Shown here: positions 47,748 to 58,829 of the stretch, piece after piece | Numbering within the stretch: position 1 is the first letter of the stretch | How the letters are laid out: every line of letters begins with the position of its first letter | The notes under the pieces: model-generated | Seen by the model: only the letters and a program-made list of their open reading frames with translations | The model's database searches: none | Told to the model about the DNA's origin: nothing | Assembly: GCA_958295665.1 (NCBI GenBank) | Contig: OY282558.1 | Coordinates: forward strand, 336,385,106 to 336,449,105 | Reading direction: 5' to 3' | DNA: 64,000 bases | Source: Tipula vernalis | Lineage: Eukaryota; Arthropoda; Insecta; Diptera; Tipulidae | Translations under genes and position numbers: made by a program

Positions 47748-50700
47748 ATTCCGAAATTGAATGTTTTGAGAAACCACCATCACCACAAATTTTCGTTCAA
47801 GACAGCCTCAATACGGAACAGCTATTTGAGCAAATGGGGCGAAATACTCCAATAGTCGCAGCGAAAAACACTTGTAGTGGCTCGCTCATTTATTTATATA
47901 TTCACACATTATACTCAAACATTCAATCATTCAATTCTTAAATTCACTCACCACCACAATCATCAAGATTACTCTCACAAGAACATATTCAGCAACAAAG
48001 GAAAGCACCCGTTTAATACCAGTCATACTACTATACGCAGTGCATTAAAACATAAAAGAAATTAAAACACAAAAAAAAAGCGAAACCAACAAAACAAAAC
48101 AAAAAACACACTTCATTCTTTTGTCAGGCAGTCGATTTGTTTGGTAGTAAAAGTAAAGAAAATTATTATTTTTGGTTTCTCATTATTACACATTGATTGT
48201 TGGTGAAAATAATATTAACGTAATCATAACCTCTGTAAGATAATAATAATAATATTAATGATAATAATTATGATAAATATGAACCGAAAAATATATTGAA
48301 AAAACTACAAGTGTTCGTGTTTTATTATAAATACACAAGTGGCGTACACGGATACGGTACAAAAACTACATTGGTGACCTTCGACGCCCTTTTTAGGGAT
48401 AACATACACATATTTTTTTTATTTTTCAAACATAAATTGGGGTTATTCAAAGTTATACATAAATTAACGCGGAAATCTGGTGCGGTACAACCGTACCAGA
48501 TAACAGGTACGTGCAAAATTCCAAATTAATCAGACGAAAACACATACAAAAAAAAAAAAGTCAATTAACACTCCATTTTATATCATTTTTTTTCATACCA
48601 ACGGCAACGGGAGCCAACAACAACAAATAAAGTACATAATATATATTCATACACTACATTTTGAATTAATTTTGAGCGCAACGAAACAGTGTGACACACA
48701 TGTACTTGCGAATTCATACAATATATGAGAAACGCAAAACAATCCATTCATTTAATTATAATTATAATATCGCAAAGTATACACACAAAGAAAAATTCAA
48801 CGGTCCTACGAGAAATTATATACAAACAATTGGAGCCGTGTTACAACAAAACTTCATATAAGCAGTAATTCAATTCTGTTACAACAAAAATCTAGAATTA
48901 AACAAAATTCATCCGGTTACAACGTAAGGGCCAGATACATTTAAACAATACCAGAAGACACAAATTCAACGGGATACAGCGAAACCAACCAACAGCAGCA
49001 ACAACAGCTAAGTTTTTTATTTGATTTTTTTTTCTCTTAACGTTTCAAAAATAAATTTTTTTTTGCCTTCATTTAACAATATAACACTAAATATTGCATT
49101 TCACACAAAAATAATTGTTCACAATATTCATTTTTGATTTTTTTTAATTGTAAATTATTTTCACCAACATTGCTCGGAGAATATTGATTTCGTTATTGTT
49201 GTTTTCGGTAAAATACGCGACAGCCGTGTCGCTTTTGACCATAACATTTGGGTTTTTCTTTTCTTTACTTTTACTGCTGGTTGCATTATTTTTTTTGGGG
49301 CATACATATTTTACTTTATATTTTTTTTTACAAACAATTTCAACGAGCCCCCCCAATACGAAGTGACACGCCCGTCCAGTAATTCGGGGGTATCTCGACG
49401 GTCATAGTGCCATTAATCAAAATTCTTTTTACAAGGTAACCATTCCTCATTTTCATTTTTTTTTTTCTTTCTCTTAATTTAAAACAAATTCAACCATAGT
49501 GTTTTGATTTACTTAATTGGTATTGATATTGACATAATACGCAATGCCAGACGAAACAAAAGCTACCGGTTCCGCAACAAGCGAAACCAAAATCACAGAA
49601 GACGTGCATATGAATCATGACGAACAAGCCGGCCCACCAGAAATGTCAATGCTGGTAAAACTTCAGCCGTTCTGGGCGGACAAGCCAATAAACTGGTTTA
49701 ACGCGGCAGAAATCATGTTCGATATACAAAACGTAAAAAGCGACAAAATGAAGTTTGTGCACGTCTTATCTGCCCTATCTCCCACCACGAGCGATGTGAT
49801 CGCAGATATCCTCGCGGCTCCACCTCAGACGAACAGGTATCTGATTATAAAGCAAGCATTGATAGAACGGCTATCACCGTCAGATGAGCGAAAATTAGAA
49901 GCGCTCCTGAGTGGTCAAGACATGGGAGATAGGCGCCCGACTGAAATGCTAAGACAAATAAAAACATTAGCCGGCAGCAAATTCACACAACAGATAATTA
50001 GGTCATTATGGATCCGAAGATTGCCCGAGATCATCAAGATTGCGATGGTAGCTCAACAGGACGCTACCCCACTTGATGACCTCGCACGTACAGCCGACAA
50101 GATGTACGAGGCAATCGGGGCTAAACAACAAATATCGGCATTCAAGAAACCTTACAGCACGACGGTTCGAAGACCCCCGGGTCAAGATGAACAACGTCCC
50201 ACCGCAAGCTCAAATACACTCGAGGACCGACTCACTCGGCTCGAGTCTAAACTGAATAACCTGCTCAACGTGAACAGGAGCCGATCACGCGAAAGACAAG
50301 CCTCATCACCATACAGAGGCCGTCAAACTCGCTCACAAACACGCAGCCCCAGCACACACACCCAACATGGTATGTGCTGGTACCACTACAAGTATGGTAG
50401 CGCGGCACGGAAATGTTTAGCTCCCTGCAAATTCGGCCCAAGCTCAAGTAAATCCATGAACAACATGGAGGTGGACAACACAAATAAAAAAAACGATTAA
50501 ACCACCGGGTCGAGACGGCAACGCACAACACCCACAAAACAAGCCGTCTATTCATATATGACATAGCAAACCACCTGACTTTCCTTATTGACACTGGCGC
50601 TGACCTTTCGGTTATTCCAGCAAAACATTGTTTGAATTCACTCTTTCATTATAAATCAAATGATCTAGTTCTTTCGGCCGCCAATGGCTCAATTATCAAT

Positions 50701-53700
50701 ACCTACGGCACCAAGTTGCTACAGGTTAACATTGGACTCAAACGAACCTTCACCCATGCCTTTATCATAGCTACGGTGAATCGTCCGATCATTGGCGCCG
50801 ATTTTCTAAGCAAATTCGGGCTTCTAGTCGATCTCAAAAACAAACGGCTTATTGATTCAGCGACAAGACTGTCAATCAATGCCACTATGGTTCGCGTCGA
50901 CACACCGACTCCGATCCATTTCACGATCGACAACGGCTATGGCACTCTCCTCAAGAAGTTTCCTTCTTTGACAGCAGAGCCAAACTATAAAATGCCAGTC
51001 CGTCACAACGTGGTCCATCACATTGTCACAGCAGGACATCTGCCCGTGTCAAGACCACGCAGGCTAGATCCCATCCGTCACAAAGCCGCTTTTACAGAAT
51101 TCCAGCACATGGTGGAATTAGGAATTTGTAGGCCATCTGCATCTTCCGTCTCTTGTCCTCTACACATGGTGAGAAAAAAAGATCAAGATTGGAGACCATG
51201 TGGGGATTATCGCAGGCTAAATATGGTCACAACACCTGACCGATACCCGATACCCCACATTCAAAACTTCTCCATGCTTTTACATGGATGCACAATATTC
51301 TCCAAAATTGATCTGGTCAGAGCATACCACTTAATTCCCGTCGCACCTGAAGACGTTCATAAAACGGCGATCACAACACCATTTGGTCTCTTCGAATTCA
51401 CTCGAATGCCATTTGGTCTTCGCAATGCCGCGCAAACGTTTCAGCGTTTTATCAACGAAGTCGTTCACGATCTGGATTTCGTTTTCGTCTACATTGACGA
51501 TATTCTTGTGGCTTCACAAACTGAGGAGCAACACAAAAAGCACCTGGAAAAACTTTTCCACAAACTAACGCAGTTTGACGTGCACATCAAGAGTGCAAAA
51601 TGCGTCTTTGGCGCAACCTCTCTTGATTTCCTCAGCCATAAGATCACCCCTAATGGTATTCTGCCGTCTGAAGAACGAATTAACGCCATTAGGGAATTCC
51701 CAGCTCCTACTTCAATCAAAAGTATACAGCGATTCGTCGGTATGGTAAACTACTACCACCGATTTATACCAAAACTCGCACAAACACTCGCACCAATTCA
51801 CGGTCACTTGGCAGCTTTACTCAAAAAGCCCAAGTCCGCCAAGAACTTTTCTTAGACCGACGAATGCCAACAAGCATTCACGTCGTTGAAAACAGAATTG
51901 GAACAGATAACACTTCTGGCGCACCCACTGAGCGACTCAAAGCTCAGTTTGACCACTGACGCATCAAACACTGCTGTTGGTGCTGTGCTACAACAATACA
52001 ACAACGAGTGTTGGGAGCCACTGGGATTCTTTTCAAAGAAACTCTCGGATGCAGAAAAGAAATATTCTGCATTCGATCGGGAACTACTCGCAATCTATCT
52101 GGCAGTCAAACACTTCAGATATTTTGTTGAGGGTCGGGACTTCACCATTTATACCGACCACAAGCCTCTGACTAGAGCAATTCACTCAAAAACTGAACGT
52201 AATCCAAGGCAATCACATCACTTGGATTACATCAGTCAATTTACAACGGACATCCAACATGTTCACGGACATGACAACGTTGTCGCGGACACACTATCTC
52301 GCACAGCTGACAACGAAACGGCCGCAGTCGAGACACAAATCGACTTACAAAAAATTGCAACCACACAAAAAGCTGACTTAGAACTTCAGAATTTATTTTC
52401 TGGTTCCGAACGTCATACTAGTTCATCAATGAAACTAGAGCTTTTCAAATTACCTGGCCTCGAAATCATCTGCGAAACATCCACTGGGAACAATCGCCCA
52501 TACATCGCAGAACCACTACGTCGAACCATCTTCGACACACTGCATAACATTTCGCATCCTGGAGTCCGTGCAACTCGTAAATTGATCACTACTCGTTACT
52601 TTTGGCCCAGTATAAACAAAGACGTAGGCCAATGGGCTCAGTCTTGCTTATCCTGCCAACGTGCCAAAGTTCAAAGACACACAAAATCACCCCATGGACA
52701 ATTCGAAATTCCACCTGGTCGATTTGAACACATCCATTTAGATATCGTAGGTCCACTTCCTCCATCTAATGGATATTCATACTTGCTCACTTGTGTCGAT
52801 CGCTTCACTCGCTGGCCCGAAGCTTACTGCATGACAAACATGTCGGCTGCAACCATTGCCACCACATTTTTCAACAATTACGTATCACGTTTCGGCGTGC
52901 CCCTACAGATCACAACTGATCAGGGAACACAATTCGAGTCAAAACTTTTCACAGAGTTAACAAAACTCCTCGGATCTCATCGTATACGTACAACGGCTTA
53001 TCATCCACAAGCCAATGGCATGGTCGAACGCTTCCATCGGCAACTCAAAGCCGCACTCATGGCCAGAAGCAATACAATGCATTGGAGTTCGGAAATACCA
53101 ATCGTTCTACTTGGAATCCGAGCAACGGTGAAAGAAGATCTCAAGTGCTCACCAGCCGAAATGGTTTACGGACAAACCATCAAGCTACCCGGTGAGTTCT
53201 TTATCGAAAATCCTCTTTCACCTTTACCAACTAGCGACACAGTCGTCGACCAACTGCGACAAACCATGCAAAACCTTGTTCCAAACTTAACTCGTCAAGC
53301 CAAACAAGATGACGTCTTTGTTCCAAAATCACTTAACAATTGCGATTTTGTTTTCATCAGAACAGACAAGGTTCGCACGGGATTATCTCCTCCCTACGAA
53401 GGTCCGTATAAAGTCATACGGCGTCTTCGCAAGCATTTCATCGTATCGATTAATGAAAAAAACCATAACATTTCAATCGATCGACTCAAACCAGCTTACG
53501 GAATCCTAGGTTCGGCTGATCAAATATCAAGCCATCGAACACACAAAACCGTTCGTATTGCGTCTACTCATACAATTATTCCCTAGGGAGGGGGAAATCA
53601 TTCGCGGGGGAGTCCTGTAGTGGCTCGCTCATTTATTTATATATTCACACATTATACTCAAACATTCAATCATTCAATTCTTAAATTCACTCACCACCAC

Positions 53701-54157
53701 AATCAACAAGATTACTCTCACAAGAACATATTCAGCAACAAAGGAAAGCACCCGTTTAATACCAGTCATACTACTATACGCAGTGCATTAAAACATAAAA
53801 GAAATTAAAACACAAAAAAAAAGCGAAACCAACAAAACAAAACAAAAAACACACTTCATTCTTTTGTCAGGCAGTCGATTTGTTTGGTAGTAAAAGTAAA
53901 GAAAATTATTATTTTTGGTTTGTCATTATTACACATTGATTGTTGGTGAAAATAATATTAACGTAATCATAACCTCTGTAAGATAATAATAATAATATTA
54001 ATGATAATAATTATGATAAATATGAACCGAAAAATATATTGAAAAAACTACAAGTGTTCGTGTTTTATTATAAATACACAAGTGGCGTACACGGATACGG
54101 TACAAAAACTACACACTAAACTGGTAGAATTTCCCGGACGTGTTGAACGCCTCTTCT
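47748..54157 (+). CDS. Host-gene exon interrupted by a retrotransposon
   Basis: After TTTCTTTCAG, sequence from 47748 reads open ([20 protein letters not shown] ... IVAAKNT) to 47872. The CsRn1 element then intervenes. Directly after it and its duplicated CACT, sequence at 54118 continues open ([13 protein letters not shown]) to a GTAAG donor at 54158. Removing the insertion and one CACT gives a 165-nt exon in one frame with 2+1 leftover bases, the same phase as the exons at 62227 and 62344. I do not recognise the protein. An exon with a 6.2-kb insert is unlikely to be used, so this allele is probably altered. Confidence 0.5.
47873..48370 (+). repeat. 5' LTR of the CsRn1-type element
   Basis: 498 bp, TG...CA, nearly identical to 53616-54113. 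Confidence 0.95.
48372..48379 (+). promoter_or_regulatory. Primer binding site (tRNA-Trp type)
   Basis: TGGTGACC one base after the 5' LTR. CsRn1-clade elements are known to prime from tRNA-Trp, whose 3' end would pair here. Confidence 0.75.
48380..49543 (+). other. Long untranslated leader of the CsRn1-type element
   Basis: About 1.16 kb between primer site and gag, A/T-rich, with a small GGTACAACCGTACC hairpin (48484-48497). No supported gene. Confidence 0.5.
49544..50500 (+). CDS. CsRn1-type gag
   Basis: 318 residues from ATG 49544. A capsid-like helical region ([20 protein letters not shown] ... [12 protein letters not shown]) is followed by a basic Arg/Ser-rich linker and one zinc finger, [18 protein letters not shown] (C278, H281, C291, C295). 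This C-H-C-C pattern is the signature of the CsRn1 clade, in place of the usual CCHC knuckle. The frame is uninterrupted. Translation ends two codons after the slippery heptamer unless ribosomes shift. Confidence 0.95.
   Translation: MPDETKATGSATSETKITEDVHMNHDEQAGPPEMSMLVKLQPFWADKPINWFNAAEIMFDIQNVKSDKMKFVHVLSALSPTTSDVIADILAAPPQTNRYLIIKQALIERLSPSDERKLEALLSGQDMGDRRPTEMLRQIKTLAGSKFTQQIIRSLWIRRLPEIIKIAMVAQQDATPLDDLARTADKMYEAIGAKQQISAFKKPYSTTVRRPPGQDEQRPTASSNTLEDRLTRLESKLNNLLNVNRSRSRERQASSPYRGRQTRSQTRSPSTHTQHGMCWYHYKYGSAARKCLAPCKFGPSSSKSMNNMEVDNTNKKND
50488..50549 (+). promoter_or_regulatory. -1 ribosomal frameshift site between gag and pol
   Basis: A-AAA-AAC (50488-50494) is in the correct phase relative to the gag codons and is one of the classic -1 slippery heptamers. 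A -1 slip moves ribosomes into the pol frame, open from 50488. The gag stop follows at 50498-50500. Downstream, AGACGGC (50513-50519) can pair with GCCGTCT (50543-50549), a 7-bp stem 18 nt after the heptamer, longer than the usual spacer. Confidence 0.75.
50488..53586 (+). CDS. CsRn1-type pol (PR-RT-RNase H-IN), one stop codon
   Basis: Protease: [17 protein letters not shown] (about 50582). [53 protein letters not shown] and [14 protein letters not shown] at 51853-51855 stands where the family has Trp at the start of RNase H (after KNFS). RNase H continues in the same frame: [34 protein letters not shown]. Integrase: HHCC module ([17 protein letters not shown] ... CLSCQRAK), [18 protein letters not shown] and [14 protein letters not shown] supply the D,D,E core. 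Translation starts by -1 frameshift from gag, not at an ATG. Only the single stop separates this from an intact polyprotein. Confidence 0.92.
53616..54113 (+). repeat. 3' LTR of the CsRn1-type element
   Basis: 498 bp. A purine-rich tract (GGGAGGGGGAAA, 53586-53597) precedes it as polypurine-tract candidate. Confidence 0.95.
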
Positions 54158-54911
54158 GTAAGTTTTTCATCTTGATGAGTTTAGGGTGCATCTGCACATT
54201 GAGAGGGATAGGCGATAATAATGTTCCTTTTTCTTAAGTAAATAAAAAAATAATAATGGATCATCTTTCTTAATGTGCACCACCTTTTATAATACCGTAT
54301 CCTTTGAAAGTAACATACACGTAGAGAAAAGATATGGTTGCAGAATGATCACAGCGAAAAAGGTTTGTTCCTTAATATAATAGTATCTTTACTGTAAAAA
54401 TAGTTAGTTATCACAACAATTCTATGGTTTTCTAAATGATAATAGTGAACATTAAATAACTGTAGAAATCATATTATTGTTTAAATTTTTGTCCTACTAT
54501 TATTACTACAACTATTAGTTGCTACAAAGCTAAAATAACAGTGACAATAATGTAATCAAACAACGATTATTATTGTTGCAACCACTTGGTGCTTGTTTAT
54601 GGTTTCTGTGATGTTAAAGTTGTTTGTAAGACTTATCCTGCAACCCTAATTTGCCGCAAGAAATATATTTAGTGATCCAAAATAAGATGTTCGCTAACAG
54701 CTTATAGTAAATGTTTAATAAACTGTAAGTGAGTCCAGTCATAGAACCACCTGAATTTTGCTTTTAACAAATAGTGTTACTGTATAAAAAATAACAGAAA
54801 AGTAATATAATTAATTGTTAGTTGAATGTGTAGTGTATATTATCATAATAAACAACGCATTTAAATATGTACAGTTTATTTAGAATTGTACCTGCAAATT
54901 AGTGTAAGAAA

Positions 54912-55610
54912 GTGTTAGAACATCTTTGCGGCCGCATGGATATACATAACATGGAAGTAACATTATATAAAGTACATTATATAAAACCTGTGCTCGTTTT
55001 GAATAATGATATAATCTCATTTGTTCCAACAATTAATAACCTAGGATTAGTATTGAATACTACTCTTACATGGACTGATCATGTAAGCTCTCTGTGTAAG
55101 CGTGTTAACTATAGCTTATATTCGCTTAGATTAATAAAAAAGTTTTGTCCTGTTAAGTTACGTATATATCTTGTCAAAACTTTAATTATTCCAATTTTCA
55201 CCTATTATGATGTGATATTTTCTAATTGTGATAGTTCCTCAAAACATTTACTTGAGATTACTTTTAATAATTGTGTGAGATACGTCTATGACCTTACAAA
55301 GTTTGACCATATATCTGAATTTAGGAGCTCAATCCTTGGATGCGACTTGTTTGAGTTTTACCGTTATAGAACTGCTATGTTTATTTTCCGTATAATAAAA
55401 TCAGGTATACCCACGTACTTGTATGATAAATTAAATTTTTCTGCATCGTTACGCACAAGGAATATTAATTTGCCACTAAATAGAACAAATGTTTACCATA
55501 ACTCCGGATTGATAAAGGCGATTCTCACCTGGAACAGTTTGCCAATGGCATTAAAAAATATTAGTTCTGTTTCTAAATTTAAAACTGTTATGTTAAAATC
55601 TATAACATAG
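54912..55610 (+). pseudogene. LINE reverse transcriptase C-terminus, 5' truncated
   Basis: The frame encodes the thumb and post-RT part of a non-LTR retrotransposon protein: NLGLVLNTTLTWTDHVSSLC, PIFTYYDVIFSNCDSS, ATLTWNSLP-like ILTWNSLPMALKNI near the end, stop at 55608-55610. The catalytic RT motifs lie upstream and are absent, as expected of 5' truncation. I would place it in the CR1/Jockey group, tentatively. No stop interrupts the remaining 230 residues. The listed 5' end is only the open-frame limit. Confidence 0.75.
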
Positions 55611-55772
55611 AACATGTACATATTTGTAAATTATTATTGATTATGTAAGTGGAAGTTTGTTTTGTTCATTGTTATACTTTATTTAAAATGTTAATTGTTA
55701 ATTTTAAGTTTGTTATTAAATTGTAAAAATGTTATGCACAAAAGCCATCGGCTTACGCTTTAGTCAATAAAA

Positions 55773-55804
<32 letters not shown>
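55611..55804 (+). repeat. LINE 3' UTR and (ATT)n tail
   Basis: The 3' UTR ends CGGCTTACGCTTTAGTCAAT followed by AAAATATTATT and about ten ATT units (55771-55804). A microsatellite instead of poly-A is the known 3' end of several LINE clades. Confidence 0.8.
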
Positions 55805-55805
<1 letters not shown>

Positions 55806-56292
55806 GTAAAGTAAGTAAACTAATTTAGATATGAGTGTGTGTATGTGGCTTTAGTAGCTTTACGCGTATACAGTTATAGTTCCTTAATGTATTAATTACA
55901 TCACATTTTCATGTGTTTCAGCATGGATAAACTAGAACGAATTCCAATGACCATATTATAATTTTAACAAATATGTAAATCGTTGTTCCAATCATGTTTA
56001 TGAGTTATATATTCAGGACGACCATATTTATGATTGTATCAACAATGTCGTTGTTGTAACAATATAATATGTTCATTGCGCCCTCATAGGAAAACGTCAA
56101 ACTTCACTTGAATGATTTCAGTATTACTTAAAACCTTCAAGAGTTCAGTAGTGTTTTTTTATTGTGCCTTTTTTAAATAAATTTATCGTAAGTGATTCAT
56201 TTTTCCTTTTTAAAATAATTAAAAACAGTTAAGGTATTATTATTACAGTAATTTTTTTCTTAAATATTAAATTGTTGCGCTTGCTTAGTAAA

Positions 56293-58586
56293 ATGAAAGG
56301 TTTTAAATTGATTAAAACTACCTTTGCAAACACTAAGGATATTGTTGGTGTAACTTTTAATGGATAGATGATGTCTATGTAGATGATTTTAATTTATTTG
56401 TAGAAGCAGGTATGATTGTATTATTAAAAAAAAAAAACTTTAAACTAATGAAATTGTCACTTTATTGTAAGAGACGGTGGGTTAATTATGAAATTTTATA
56501 TGATTTACAATTTTCAGTTAGGAAAGCCTACAATTTGGAATCCGTATCTGAAATTGTTGTGTACTCTCAGGATTTTGTTGTAAAGGAAGAGATTTTTGCG
56601 GATTTTATTGCACAGTTTATTGCTTCACCAGACTTTGTTTTGGATATTAAATTATCAAGTAAAAATTGAATATAATATATGTACATAAAAACACACTAAA
56701 AAGCTTTTTCGGTAGGTCAAAGAGTGCTTTCAGTATTAACACCGACCGAATCGGAAGTTGATTTAAACGAACCTTCGACGATTGTGTTGGATTCTCAGGC
56801 TATTATAACGGAACCCATAGTTCGCACAATATCCTGCCTTGGTGAAACTGAATTTGTCAACTTTAGAGACGAAAACGCTATATTTATACAAACCAATTTT
56901 TTACAACAATTGCCTACGACTGAAGTAATTATCATTGTTTTCAATTATTTAAAATTCTGGAGAAATAAATATTTTTCAATTATATTAGGATATAAGAAAT
57001 ATAGATGACGTCCATTTATCGTTAACATCATACCAAAACGGAACCTTGGAGAATCGCGAGCGCATAAATATTGCAAAAGCTGTTATATGCTACGTGTTGA
57101 AGCAAAATAAATCAAAAATGTAAGTTTGTTTACGCCGACTCAAAACATACAATTGCTTAGAAATAAAAAAAACGAAAACATAAATTAGTATGTATCTTTA
57201 AAGTTTCTTTGCTCATTGCTATGTTTTGCATTTTATTCATTAATTTGTTAAATGTTTTACTATGTTTATGCTATTTTCAGACTCGCAAGAGACGATTTTT
57301 TACAATTAACGCAGTCAATAGTAGATATTTTTTCCTTTTGAAGTAAAAGAAACGTACTATGTTCCATTTCGAAAAGGACACCTAGCTAAAGGGAAATTAT
57401 ACGATGCTTACAATAACTATCGATCTCGCCTCAGTGCAGCAGGAGTCATAAATAGAAGAATTAAATCAAAATCGCAGGACAATCAGAGTAAGTAATATAA
57501 ATATAGTTTAGCAAAGTTTATAGCAAAAATAAAGTCAAATTATTATATAAGAATGGTTTCTCGAAAAGTTTCAAGTGTAAATCAAGGAAACTTAAACATA
57601 CCAGAACATACATTAGCTAGTGAAGAGGCAAATATTACAACTGATCTTCAAATGTTGCAATCAGGAGCTGCCGAATGGCAAATAATATTAGCAAAGTGGA
57701 AAAGTACACATGTATTCAGGCATAAAGAGCTTGAAAATCAAAACTTTACAACCCTGGAATGTTTAGAAAAATATGCGGTTCTTTCGAATGAAAAAAGTCA
57801 CGAGCTGGTAAGTCGTCAAAATTAAATATTAAGTAATATTTTTAAACTATAATGTCCTCTATTTTTCAGTTTGAAATTGATTTTAAAATTTTATATCCCT
57901 CATCTAAATCCATTAGTGATTTGAAATTGTTCTATTGCCAAGTTATTACAAAGGCAGAAAAATTGAAAGATAAGTGCGTTAAAGAAATATTAGCAAATAT
58001 TGAGAGCGCGGAAGAAGAAGGTTAATTGAAATGAACGAGTTTTTTAATAATGAATTAATAATTGTAAATTATTATAATTATATTTCAGACTCAAAACTTG
58101 CTTTGACGTTTATGATAATTCCCTACCTTTTACCGAGCTCTAGACGATCGAGTAAATTTGAAGTGCAAAGATCTTTTATTTAATATTGCCAGGTAATAAA
58201 AAAAACTCAACTTCATCATCAATTTCTCATAATTAATCATTGTTTTTTTACTATAGAATATTCTCGAAGCGGACGACGAAACTAGAGAAGAAATAAAACG
58301 ATTGAAAATTGAAAGCCAGCCTAAAATATATCTCATCGGTGACTCTCACAAAACCGTTTGTCTAGCATATGTCGATATATCCGGCCACAGATTAAAGTTT
58401 GAGAATCCACTAAAGGCAATTGAAGTTTGCTTTCACTGCTTTATGGGAATGAACATCAAATATCCCAGTCGTTGTGCTCATGTTTGGATGTTTATCCAAA
58501 AGCTGGTTTTTAAAATAAATACGCCTTGGGACACAATAATACCTTCCATCAACACACTGATCAACGATCTACATTCTGCAAAATAG
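56293..58586 (+). CDS. SAMD3-like ORF1 of copy F (no SAM domain)
   Basis: About nine exons: 56293-56409 (MKGFKLIKTTFANTKDIVGV, one break after VTFN), 56412-56657 (a basic/hydrophobic domain that could be ubiquitin-like, SLYCKRRWVNYEILYDLQF), 56716-56925, about 56988-57120, about 57280-57488 (LQLTQSIVDIF, YYVPFRKGHLAKGKLYDAY), 57553-57808, 57870-58020, 58089-58190, and about 58257-58586 (PKIYLIGDSHK ... AIEVCFHCFMGMNIKYPSR). From the fourth exon on, order and motifs match ORF1 of copy A. The N-terminus instead matches copy E. A stop in exon 1 (56365) and another in the 57280 exon indicate partial decay. Confidence 0.6.
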
Positions 58587-58829
58587 GGTAATACTTGCAT
58601 TTTTTCATTAAGTATATACATATTTAATTTTTAGCACATTTTTAATTACGATAGAATCGTAGGTTACTGAAAATAATTTTCTGTGTTCTCCTTAAGTACG
58701 AATTTTAGAATTATGAATTTATTTATTTGTTTGATTAAGTTAAATATTATCCTTAGTTTTGTTTTAATTGATATTTTGCTGATTTGAAATAAAATTCTTT
58801 AAGATAGAACTGTTAGTTACATTACAAAA

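Larger units (their letters stand above)
47873..54113 (+). mobile_element. Young CsRn1-type Ty3/gypsy retrotransposon, 6.2 kb
   Basis: Two 498-bp LTRs (47873-48370, 53616-54113) start TGTAGTGG and end ACTACA, differing at about two positions. Target duplication CACT: 47869-47872 and 54114-54117. Primer site TGGTGACC follows the 5' LTR by one base, as in CsRn1-clade elements, which use tRNA-Trp. Gag carries the CHCC finger diagnostic of that clade. Gag-pol is joined by a -1 slippery site. One stop codon in pol is the only obvious defect. Confidence 0.95.

Noticed and set aside
47877..48065. 62-residue frame repeated at 53620-53808
   Set aside because: Part of the two LTRs, low complexity, no evidence of translation.
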